The notes beneath the pieces were generated by a model that worked only from the letters and a program-made list of their open reading frames with translations, made no database searches and was not told where the DNA came from. 64,000 nucleotides of DNA from Dichotomocladium elegans (Eukaryota; Mucoromycota; Mucoromycetes; Mucorales; Lichtheimiaceae), in assembly GCA_025716815.1 (NCBI GenBank), contig JAIXMN010000001.1, positions 2,108,001 through 2,172,000 on the forward strand. Direction: 5' to 3'. Both the position numbers and the translations under genes were made by a program. Below are positions 23,894-34,634 of this stretch, piece by piece (the stretch's first letter is position 1; every line of letters starts with the position of its first letter).

Positions 23894-24244
23894 ATGGAGT
23901 CCTGCTCTCACATGTCACTGAACGAAATCATGGAACGCGACCACAGCGAATTCATATGGCCCCTCGATCCTGCTCAAGAAGCCCATATCTTGATGTCACA
24001 ACGATCCTCCTATTCTATTGAAGCGACTTCCTACTTTGACGATGCCGCCGCAACTCACCTACCATCGCCCACCCCTTCCTCATCGTCTTCGTCTTCTTCG
24101 GGGTCTTCCTGTTTTCGATTTGGATTCACATCGAGATCCCCAACGTCATCAATAAGAAAGGATGTGATTCGGTGCGAAACATGCCATCGACGTTTCCATT
24201 CCCAAGGCAACCTTGCCAACCACCACCAGCTTTATCAGCATTGA
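23894..24244 (+). CDS. Small single C2H2 zinc-finger protein
   Basis: An intronless 116-aa ORF with a TATA box directly upstream. It ends in one C2H2 finger: C-x2-C-x12-H-x5-H, with RRFHSQGNLANHH between the metal ligands, typical of fungal C2H2 fingers except for the five-residue His spacing. Between the N-terminal MESCSHMSLNEIMERDH region and the finger is a Ser/Pro run ([14 protein letters not shown]). A single C-terminal finger may bind DNA weakly or act in protein contacts. An upstream in-frame codon at 23798 lies before the TATA box and is not used in this model. Function unknown. Confidence 0.65.
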   Translation: MESCSHMSLNEIMERDHSEFIWPLDPAQEAHILMSQRSSYSIEATSYFDDAAATHLPSPTPSSSSSSSSGSSCFRFGFTSRSPTSSIRKDVIRCETCHRRFHSQGNLANHHQLYQH

Positions 24245-27129
24245 CGAACGCGGTTCTGTATCATCCGCAAGAGTGAAACCTCCTCTTCTCAGCTGAATAC
24301 AAAGAATCTGTACATACCCGCGCCTGCATCCCATCATACCTACCATAAGAAAAATCCCCTTTCCATGTATTGCATACCATCTTACTCCTAATAAAAACAT
24401 GAGCATCCTTTTTCTCTCAGGTGTGCGCTCTGTTCGAAAGGATGTTTGTTTGTGTGATCCTTTTCGGAATCCATTTCTTTCATGTCGGCGTGGGCCCACT
24501 GAGTCGTTCATGCGTGGCGATCGGGTACAACCGGCTTTTCATTCCCCATTCTCTCTCTCTTCTCCTGCCCCCCCCCAACCCCGAATAAAAATACCTCATG
24601 ATCGGATCATTTTTCGTCGTTTATTTGCAACCGTGTACCTTCATCGATTTGTTCTTGAAGAGGAACAAAAGGAGAGAATAGATGACTGTCATCTGGCGAC
24701 ACATGGTACTGTCGGAGAGATTGTGTGTGTGTGTGTGTGTGTGTGTGGATGAAGAAATATCCCTTTTAGTCCCTTTGCCATCATTCCACCAACCTGGCAA
24801 AAAGCCTCTTTTGGTTATCCGCCGCGCCGCGCTCGTTAGCTAGTACTGAACTATTCCTTGACATATATCAATTCAATCAATGCTACAACGAAGAATGCAT
24901 CCGATCCTTGCGCCTGTGGGTGGAAAAAAAGGCGCAAGAGACCCGTTTCTTTTGTGTTTCACAAATATCATCCGGGATCAAATAAAAAATGGATGCGCGG
25001 TTTAGTTTCAATCACAGATCCCTCTTATTGGGGAAAATCACTGTACATACTTGCTGCTGCGATCGACTCTAGACTGCTTTCTGCATGCATCGGTTGCGCT
25101 ATTTACTTCGGCTATTTCTTGAAGCTTAAAGAGATACAATCCTGCTGGAAATTTGCAGGGAAAGGGGGAGTGCGGGTTTGATCCCTTTATCACTCCAGAG
25201 GGCTTGTGATGAACATGAAGCCAAACGATTCGCCCAGAGTTTTGCATTACCCCCCTGCGCCACTCATATAATTTTCCGCTTTTATTCCCCACCCCCATTC
25301 TCAGAAGAAACACAACATCGTCTGTGGGTCCCCCGTCATCCACAGGCACAGCACATGCACCCACACGCGCGCCAGAGACTGGCTGTTTGGATTGCACTTT
25401 CCAAGGCTTAGCAGTAAACAGATCGTGTTCATCCCTCAGAAATCGCTTAGCCACGACAATAACTTGATAACTATGCTAACCTTTTTCTCTTACCTAGGCA
25501 GTGAAGGGTCGGGCGGAAACCAACCCAAGCCTTCATACATCTTTCGGCTTTTTCCCCTCTCACTTCTTCCTCCCTTTGTCCTGTACAACACATCCTCTGC
25601 TCTGCAAGTTATGATATCATTTCCGTTTAAAGAATCGACTTCCTAGAATAGGTCGGTTTAGAATGATAATGTTGTTCCTCGAAACAACTATCCCATCGCC
25701 CAAGTGGTAGTGGCGCGCTGGCTTCCTTCCCCACCTCTCGGATCGTCTGGCCTGCCATGCGCACGTACACATTGCTGCATCACACGGTGTCAAGCGCTCA
25801 CGCTGCTTGTCCGAACGTCATGAACATCTGATACGTCCTATCACATCGATTTCAAGCCCCTTACCAAAAAAAAAGAATTTCTGGGATAAAAGAAGGGGGA
25901 TCTCGTAACCCCATTACCAGACGTCTTCTGCTGATGTTACGAAAGCTATCACGTCCCTAGTCGAAGGGGCAAAAAATAGGCCATACTTTTCAGGAAATGA
26001 CAATCTAGTCACAAAGACGTCCTTTTTTTAGCCCCAACAAGAGCGCCCGCCATTGATCCCCCAGATATAGGAATTGAGGAACGAGGAAGAAGACGAAGCT
26101 TGCTGGCCTTTTGGTTTTGGCAACGCAGGGACTTTTACTCGATGGATTTCATTTACCTTGCACGATACCAAGAGATGATGTCTAAAAGACGAGGATAACC
26201 CGTAAGAGAACTCTTGTTTCGATATCACTATTTTATGTGCTCCATAATAGACGGGTGTCCCACCTAATAAATTGCTTGTGACTGGTGGTAGTTGACACCG
26301 TGTAAATATGCTACAGTGTTCACACGGTGATGATATTAAAAGGTCATTGCAATCATTTAACGATCGCCATCACTGCGAATTATTTCGACCAGCAACCTTG
26401 CGTGTATACAAGCAGCAGCTTTGCGGGTGCGTTCGCGCCTGCGAGAAAGATCGTGGGTGTGTATGTGTGCGTGTACGTGCGTATGTGCGTATGTGCGTGT
26501 GCGCGTGTGCGTATGTGCGAGCAAGTGCTTATATACCTATATATATACATATATACATATATATATATGCCGGTGTGTGTATAGAGATATATCTTTCGCG
26601 GTGAAATAAACTGTTCGTCACAGCATATAAAAAAGGGGAACAGTTGCCTCTTTTGTTATTGCCAATACAGCAGACATTAGAGGTTAATGGTCAGTTGCCA
26701 ATAAAGCGCTTTGGAAGATCAGGAAATTAAAGTGTGGAATATTGGTAAAAAGAAAAAATGGATGTCCTGCATTGTCGAATCGAAAAATGGAACATTGAAG
26801 CGCATGTTGCACAGGGATCAATAAACATTGCGGGTTGCTAAGTGATAATAACAATGGAATCGATAGAACCCAGGCCATGATGATTTGTGGAACTCGGCTC
26901 CAACGCAATTCCATTTAAAAATTCGTCGCTTGCTGTCCCAGTCTCTTTCCTATCGTCCCTTTCGTTCTTAACTCTTCTCTCCACACCCCTTCCTATCCTT
27001 CGTTCTTACAACAAGAAGACCCCCCCCCGAGTTTAAACGCTCTACATCCTCTTACCCAATCCCTTCCTTATCTGACTGAACACCGAACGCAATCAGCCTG
27101 GTGCTGGAGCAACAATTAACCCCCTCACA
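24245..27129. other. Gene-poor interval with microsatellites
   Basis: Nothing coding recognised. It contains a (GT) run at about 24720-24747, a mixed GT/GC-rich run at about 26452-26520 and a TA/CATA run at about 26528-26572. The final 150 bases are pyrimidine-rich and form the likely promoter/5' UTR of the LysM gene. Confidence 0.55.
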
Positions 27130-28724
27130 ATGTACTTTAAATCCCTGACTTTGGCCGCTCTTTTGGTCTTTCAATGCACCACCACTAGCGCTCTTGCTCT
27201 TGGCTCCCGCAGCATGATTGAAATTGTTCATGGTGGCGGCAGTGACGCTGCTTCTGCTCCTCAGTATTCTGCAAACTACCATTCGGTGTTTGCCCGTGAT
27301 AGTGACCCCGAGCCTGCCTTTGAGCTTGTTCCCATCTCTGTGAAGGACAAAATCATCTCGCTCAGACGTCGCGGTGCTGCAGAATGCGAACAAGAATACA
27401 CGGGTAACAAAAGAAATTACATTACAAAAGCGATTTTGCTCAACTCTATATTTAATTTCCAGTCGAGGCCGGCGAGACCTGCCATGATGTGGCCAACAAG
27501 TTTGGCATCCATCTTGAAGATTTCTATTACTGGAATCCTCAGATCGACACCCGCTGCAAGAACATGAAGGCAGGAAGGCGCTACTGCGTCAAGAATCGCA
27601 GCATCGGCGCTGAACCCGAAGCATGCGCTGTTCGCCACAAAGGTAAGAATACGAACCTTACCGATCTATCACGCCATCCCATCTCATGAAATATATACAC
27701 AGTTGTCAAGGGTGACACGTGCGCGTCTGTCGCCAAGCAATACGGTATTTCCAAAGGCGAGTTCTTCAAGCTCAACAGTGAATTGAGCACAACCTGCTCG
27801 AATCTGAACATCGGTTACAGCTACTGCATTTCGCCTGCCGTGTCCCGCTTATCCCATGAGGACGATGACTCAGATGCTGCTGCTATTGCTGCTGCCAAGA
27901 AGAAGGCTGAGGAAGACGAAGAAGCTGCTGCTGCCAAGAAGAAGGCTGAGGAAGAAGAAAAAGAAGCTGCTGCTGCTGCTGCTGCTGCCAAGAAGAAGGC
28001 TGAGGAAGATGAAGAAGCTGCTGCTGCTGCTGCAAAGAAAGCCGAAGAAGAAGAAAAAGAAGCTGCTGCTGCTGCTAAGCAGGCCGAAGAAGAAGAAGAA
28101 GAGAAGAAGATCAGCAAAGCTGTTACGAACTTTTCCGCAAAGACAAAGTCAGACAATAACGATAGCTCCTCCGAGAAACGCAAGATCATGCAATCAAATA
28201 TCCCAATGACTTACTACTGGATTGCGATGCCCAAAGACTACGACCAAAGCGGCAAGAAGGTCGAGATCAAGAGCTGCAACGGAAAAGTACTTGGCACTAC
28301 CTCTGTTGAATATGCAGATGCCTTGGTCATGGAGGGCACCGGTGTCCTTGGTGATAAGATTGTTAACCTCGGCTCCTGCGGATGCACGAACTATAACTGC
28401 TTCATGGAGCTCGACAAACATGAAGATCCATTTGGTCTAACTTCGTATAGCACCCCTCTTCGTCCATTCGTCACCGTAGCCGCGAACGATATCCCTCGCG
28501 GTACCAAGATTTACGTGCCCCAACTCGATGGCTGGAAGCTCCCCGGCGGAAAGTCCCACAATGGCTGTCTCTTGGTCGAGGACAAGGGCTGGAGCTTCTC
28601 CTCGCACCACATCGACTTCTATGTCTACGCCATGGACCATTACGAAACCCTCAACAGAGAACACCGCATCAGCAGAGTCGATGTGTATGAAGGCGGCAGC
28701 TGCAACCTTATCGACTACATGTAG
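27130..28724 (+). CDS. Secreted LysM protein with KA/E-rich linker and 3D/RlpA-like C-terminal domain
   Basis: Exons 27130-27403, 27463-27642 and 27703-28724 join to 491 aa. A signal peptide (hydrophobic LTLAALLVF, end near ALA) leads to two LysM modules: YTVEAGETCHDVANKFGI with FYYWNPQI, and VVKGDTCASVAKQYGIS with FFKLNSEL, each with Cys residues as in fungal chitin-binding LysM. Each module starts just after an intron. Next is a repeated linker of AAAKKKAEEDEEA type, about 75 residues, likely a single alpha-helix. The last 170 residues contain GTKIYVPQLDG, HNGCLLVEDKGWS and HIDFYVYA, resembling the 3D domain (three conserved Asp, double-psi barrel) of bacterial cell-wall enzymes and RlpA-like proteins. 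Likely acts outside the cell on chitin or glycan; the enzymatic role is inference. Confidence 0.85.
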
Positions 28725-29376
28725 AACAATCTCATAGTCCTTACCCTTCCGCTGTTGTTACTCTGCGTAAAAACGAAATCCCACCTAACCTCATTAAAAG
28801 GAGAAGTCATTCTCCAATTGACTTTCCCTGCCATTTTCTTCCATCACATGGTCAACCCGTAAAAACAAAATGAGTTGACAGCCATCATAGCCGAGACCTT
28901 TTCTCGGAAGCACTGCTTAATCTGGCTTCCATCATATGAAATAGTCATGAAACCTCGGTGTAATTTCGGTATTCTCTTTGATTCAGTAGTGCTCGGATTA
29001 CTATCATTGCTGTGTATTGCCCAGTGTTGGATAAGAAATATGGACCTCTTGAGGAAAAAGAGGTTATGCTTGAAGGACTGCTTTCGTTTGTGCTCTCCTC
29101 CATCACCACTTAACCGCGCCCGCCACCCCCCAGCAGCTTTGCCCCCCGCCTGTGACGTTGGTTATTTTCGACCCTGGGCTTTTTCGTGTATATCTGTATT
29201 ATAAATTTTTTCTGTCAACGCAGCGCTGGGATGGGGTGTAAAAAACACTTTTTCCAGCACCTCTTTTGCTTACCCCTCTCCAAAAGTTGTAAGTCGTCTC
29301 GCCTGCGCGCCTCGTCATCCGAGCATCACCTTCCATTAACCTTCTCCTGTTCTTGCCATTCTTCTTTCTATAGCCA
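28725..29376. other. Intergenic spacer before ATP4
   Basis: Contains the 3' end of the LysM gene and the promoter of ATP4. No TATA consensus is obvious next to ATP4. No gene is seen. Confidence 0.6.
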
Positions 29377-30541
29377 ATGGCTTTCCGATTGTTGACCAAG
29401 GGTGCCGCCGGTAAATTCTCGACTTGGCTTTGATCCTACTCTCGAACCTGAACTCACGTAAACATATATCACTTTTCTTCAAAAAAAAAAAACGCGAGTA
29501 GCTGCTGCCGTCGCACGTCCCGCCATGACCATCTCGCGCCAGGCTGCTGGTTCTGCTGCGTAAGTCCATCGCTCGTTGTACGATGAATTCACATATTCAA
29601 AATGGGGTTCTCTTTATATTTATTTTCCATGTAGCATCCGTGCCTATAGCACCCCCACGGAAGGTAAGAATAGTATAAGCAAGAGAGAGAGCGAAAGAAG
29701 AAAGAGGAGGCGGGGCTTGTGGGTGATTTTATGTGTTAATTGACTTCCATATTCTTGTTTTCTTGGGGGAATTGCATAGTTGAGCCCAAGCAGAAGGCTG
29801 CCAGTATCATCGACTCGCTCCCCGGCAACTCGCTCGTCAGCAAGACCGGTTTCGTCACTCTTAGCACTGGTTTGGCCACCTTCCTCATCTCCAAGGAGAT
29901 TTACGTCTTCAATGAGGAAACCCTCGTCTTGGTTGCCACCGGTGGTCTTTTGGGTGTTCTTTTGAAGTATCTCCGTGAACCCTATACCAACATGGCCAAC
30001 GATCACATTAACGTAAATACATTCAATTACGACTTGCGGTTTTTCTTTATGCGAATATTCGACATTGACAATTTTTTTTACGCTTCACCATAATAGCGCA
30101 TCAAGAGCATCTTGAACAAGGCTCGTGAGGACCACAAGGCTGCCGTTCAGGACCGCATCACCGAGGCTGGTCAGATGAAGGATATTGTTGATGTTACCAA
30201 GGCGCTCTTTGAGCTTTCCCGCGAGACTGCTAAGCTCGAGGCCGAGGCTTTCACCCTTAAGCAGGAGGTGGCTGTTGCTCAAGAAGTCAAGGCTACTCTT
30301 GACAGCTGGGTCCGTCATGAGGCTCAGCTCCGTGAGCGCGAGCAGAAGCAATTGGCTGCTTATTTGATTGAGAAGGTCCAGAAGGGTCTTCAGGACCCCA
30401 AGGTCCAGCAGCAGATCTTGGATCAGGCCGTTGCTGATATTCAGAGTAAGTCTGGGACAGGTCCTAAAAAGACTATGGATTGGATGTGTCTTCTAACAGA
30501 ACATCTTGTCGGACACAATAGAGATCGCCAAGTCTGCCTAA
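29377..30541 (+). CDS. ATP4: Mitochondrial F1Fo-ATP synthase subunit b (subunit 4)
   Basis: Six exons (29377-29410, 29502-29559, 29635-29663, 29780-30012, 30097-30445, 30522-30541) give 240 aa, the usual length. The first three tiny exons encode an Arg/Ala-rich mitochondrial presequence. The mature protein has EPKQKAASIIDSLPGNSLVSKTG, then two hydrophobic segments around VTLSTGLATFLISKEI and ETLVLVATGGLLGVLLKYL that form the membrane part, then a long hydrophilic helix (AREDHKAAVQDRI onward) that makes the peripheral stalk holding F1. The final exon supplies only the last six residues and the stop. It sits upstream of ELG1 on the same strand with 362 bp between them. Confidence 0.93.
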
Positions 30542-30903
30542 ATGTCATTCGTACTTTCACGCAATTTCACCTATTAAAAAAGACCATCGACATGCCTTGT
30601 AATTGCAGAGAAGCTCATATCTCTGTACATTGTTTTAAAGATAATCATCATGCTTCTTTCTCTCTCTTTTTCTCTTTACTATTACTGCTTGTGCCGCTTA
30701 CATGATGGGGATCCTGGGGGGAAAAGATGATAATGATAATGGGTGATGCAACACGTGCGTGTGGTTACAATTCCAGATAAAAAAACGCGTGTCGGCGCGC
30801 GTTTATTAAAACGAACCTGAATTTTGCGTCTGCTCCATTTTACGTGGTTCGGGGCGTGTCTCTGTTTCTTTTGAGTGGACGTGGGTAGCAATCAGAGGTC
30901 ACT

Positions 30904-33900
30904 ATGACCGTTAAGTCTAATGCCAGTACCCACAAGCCCATACATCCCTTCTTTTCAAAGCGCCCAGCGGTGACTAGTACCTATCAAAGCAAGGAAGGTC
31001 ATAAACTGCCCATTTCTGATTTTGGCACAATCTTCACGTCCACCGCAGCAATAGCACCAGTGGCAGCAACAACAGCAGCAACAGCACCTGATGATTGCAC
31101 CCAATCCCCAGCTGCATCCCCGTTGTCGTATCATAGTAAATCAGCTTCTCTGAATGTCGTGCTAAAAGAGCGATCAGCGCGATCGAGGGACATTGCGCCT
31201 GCCGAGAGCTCAATGACAGAAGCTAAACGGTATGCAAAGTACCGGCAAATTATGAAGGAACAAATAGCCGAGGAGGAGCGGCAACAGCACCAGCCATGGG
31301 GAGACGATCTCTCGCCAATCGAGCAGCTTATGCGCGACTTCTACGGCTGCCTACTCGACAAGCCTGAGCCGAAGGAGCTGCCTGGCCTGCCCTGTTACCG
31401 TACCTATACCAAGGGAAGGACAGCCGTATGGCCCAACATGGATATATACGAGGGCGGCCATATTACACAACTGGACAACACCCCCCACCACGACCATCGT
31501 CGCCGTACCAAGTGCCAATATACTCGTATGGAAACAAATTCGGATGCAGATCTCTGCATAAAATCCCTCATGAATGGCACCTCTCCCATCGCGCCCGGCA
31601 CGGCGCCGTCGTCCTCTGATCTCTGTTCCTGGAAAGAAGGAGGAAGAAGCAGCAGCATTAGCGCCCATTCCGCCTTCTCCACCCCATCAACGTCCACTAC
31701 GGTATACTTCACCAAGGAAAAAATCGAGGCGTTCATGGATAGCACATACAAAGACGCGTGGCGGACCGTCCCGGCCTGTGAAACCCTAATGGCCTCCATC
31801 TTTGACTCGGGCTCAACGTCCACCGCCACTGAGTCTCTCGCGTGGCCAGAGAAATATAGGCCGAACCGGGCCATTCATTTGCTCGGCAATCGACCGTGCC
31901 ATGGCTTCCTGTATAGTTGGTTAGAGGAGCGCAAGATGGCGTCCGCCAAGATACCAATGAAACCCGACGTGTCCGATCACCTTGACATAAACGCGTTATC
32001 AATCAAGGAGAGTTTGAGTGAGAATGGAAAGATGGACTGCATCGACGGCGAAGCGGATGACACCGATAACGATGATGACAGTGGCGATGAATATGTACCA
32101 GGAGCAAAAAAGGCAACAAAAAAGCCTCGGGAAAGGAAACGCATGACGAATGTAATTTTATTATATGGACCCCATGGGGTAGGGAAGACAGCAAGCGTGT
32201 ATACCGCAGCACAGGAGCTTGGGTACGAGGTGTTTGAGATCAACCCGTCGTCGCGGCGATCAGGGAAGGATTTGATGGCAGCGGTGGGGGAGATGATCGA
32301 AAGTCACCAAGTGAATTTCCAAGAAGGTGACGCAAGTCGCCAATTTGCCGATCTGGCCAACATGTTTCAAGAGACAGCACTGTTGAAGAAGCGGCAAAAG
32401 GAAGACAAGGAGCTCGGAAGATCAAAGAAACGCAAGAAGAATGCAAAGGATTCTCAAGCGAATGGCAAGGGATCCATTATGAGCCATTTCGCCTTAGCGT
32501 CAAAGCCCGCTGCACCACCAGAACCAGTACCTATGTTAGTGGATGACCACGACAATGATGAGCAGCAGCCGAGTCTACAACCGCGACCCGCCAAGCCCGG
32601 CGACAACGAAGACACGGATGATGTTGATATCATGGATATTACTCAAGAGGATGGAGAAAACAGCGATTCAGTGGTACAACCACTAACAGTAGCCGCCGCC
32701 GCTGCAGCAGCAACAGCACCCAACAGCCATATACCAAGGCAGAGCTTGGTACTCATTGAAGAGGTGGATATTCTGTTCGAAGAGGACAAGGGGTTCTGGT
32801 CAGCAATTGTGGAATTATCCGAAAAAAGCAAACGGCCGATTATCTTGACGTGTAATGGTAAAGCAAAAAATGAAAGAGAGGAAGAGAAATCATGGTGTTA
32901 TATCCAGCGATCTGATTCCAGGGCTACTTTAGATATTGATGTATTGCCCATTGAATCACTTGCGTTCGATAAAATGCTCGAGTTTGTACCCCAATCGACA
33001 AAAACGCTTATTCCATATCTGCAGCTTGTCTGCCTGAATGAAGGTTATATAGTGGACCCATTAGATCTTATGCATCTGGTGGCTGCAGTCGGCAATGACC
33101 TACGGCAATTAATCCAAACACTGGAGGTTTGGTGCAAACAACCACAGCTGGTTACTGGTGACGATGGTGGAAATCAGCGAAGGCAGCAAAGAAAGGTTTC
33201 ACGAGCAGCGGCTGATCATCCCAAAGACGGGCAAGATGTAAAATGCTTCGCCACATGTCCTCGTTTATTCGGACGGTATATGGGGATCAAACAAGGGGGA
33301 CGAATCGACCGCCGCAATATGTCCAAGGAGCCATACTGGAATGATGTGGACGTGGAGCAGCTGAGTCAGCTCTATTACAACAAGGTAGTAAATGAGAAGC
33401 CGCGAGCACAGAGTATCGCGGAGGCAATGTTGAGCGTCAAACTGGACGCGGTGGTTGAAGGGCTTGAGACTGCGGCGTTTGTCGATTCATATATTGAACG
33501 TCCACCCAAAAGACAGCACGTAAGCCTAACCTCCGAGAGAGAGAGAGAGAGATGGATGCACAGAGACGAGGTGGTGATAATGATGATGGTAGTACGGCTG
33601 GAATGTTGAATTTCTTTGTAGTACATGCAGGACTCTCAGATCACAGATCAGCTGGCGGGCTACTCAGGCACTCTACTCGCAGGTGACGAAAACGACCCAC
33701 GGTTAGTAAACGTGGGTTCTGCTATTATGGAGCTGTCGACGGGACGTCTCAAGAACCGCAAATGGCAGAGTGAAATTAGACATGGATATGCTCTGTGGAA
33801 GGAGCTGTGTGACATACGGTAATGAGGGTGCATACACATATAGTAAACACAGCGGCGTGTGTTCATTCTTAAATGGTGGGGAGGGGGGGCTCTTGCGCAG

Positions 33901-34334
33901 GCGCAGTCAGGACTGATGTTCAAATATAGAACAACTGCCTTTCAAGAATGCACAGAAGCGGTCTCGCGCCTGCTTAACCTGCGGCTCGCCAGTGTACCGG
34001 ACCGCAGCGTCATTATGGCCGAGTATGTGCCATCGATCCGAGCCATGTGCGTCGAGGAATCCATGATGACGAAAAAGGACAATAGCAGAGCACGATCGAC
34101 GAGACGTCCTGTGCGGCGGCGGAGGCGGAACTGGACACTGGACCAAGACAACGTCGAGGTCTTGAATCGAGAACAAGCAGTGGAAAATATAGTAAGGACA
34201 GCTCAGACTCTTTTTTTGGTGTTGTTGTTTTTCTGTCATTTTTGATCGTGGCACTCACATGGGCCTCTTTCCAGACTCGCCAATGGCATGAGCAAGCAAG
34301 TCGATACAATGATTACTGGAAAAAGAACATGTAG
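30904..34334 (+). CDS. ELG1: Elg1/ATAD5, large subunit of the PCNA-unloading RFC-like complex
   Basis: Exons 30904-33519, 33622-33818, 33930-34191 and 34275-34334 give 1044 aa. After the start is a PIP-box-like HPFFSKR, a PCNA-contact feature of this family. WPEKYRPNRAIHLLGN precedes the AAA+ core, with Walker A GPHGVGKTAS near residue 420 and Walker B LVLIEEVDILFEED near residue 616, then the sensor strand PIILTCNG. Between the Walker motifs is a long Lys/Asp-rich insert with a poly-Ala tract. The C-terminal exons carry the collar-like helical part. Known role: with Rfc2-5 it removes PCNA from DNA after replication, protecting genome stability. Walker B has IEEVD where DExx is typical, a conservative change. 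RFC1 and Ctf18 are less likely: no BRCT domain is present, and the N-terminal layout fits Elg1. Confidence 0.87.
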
Positions 34335-34634
34335 AAGCTAAAAATACTACACTTCTGTGAGAGTAAGTCATATTGAGACTTGCAAAAAAATTAGGCATCC
34401 CTTTTCTTTCGTTCTTTTCCTCTCTTCTCCCTCTCTTCTCTCTCTCTTTCCTTAATCCTTTTCTTCCAACCGTCTCTCCGCTATCCTTCTTAAATATATC
34501 CATACCCACCCCCCTCACCACAGAAAAGGCTCCCTCCTTCTACACTCGCACCCCCAAAAAAATCTACTTCGCCCCCAACTCCACCAGTCGGCATAAGCGA
34601 TCTGTAATAAAAAATAATAGCATACAGGCCCACC

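Noticed and set aside
25690..25750. tRNA-like A-box sequence near GCCCAAGTGGTAGTGGC
   Set aside because: No B box or cloverleaf pairing follows within the needed distance.
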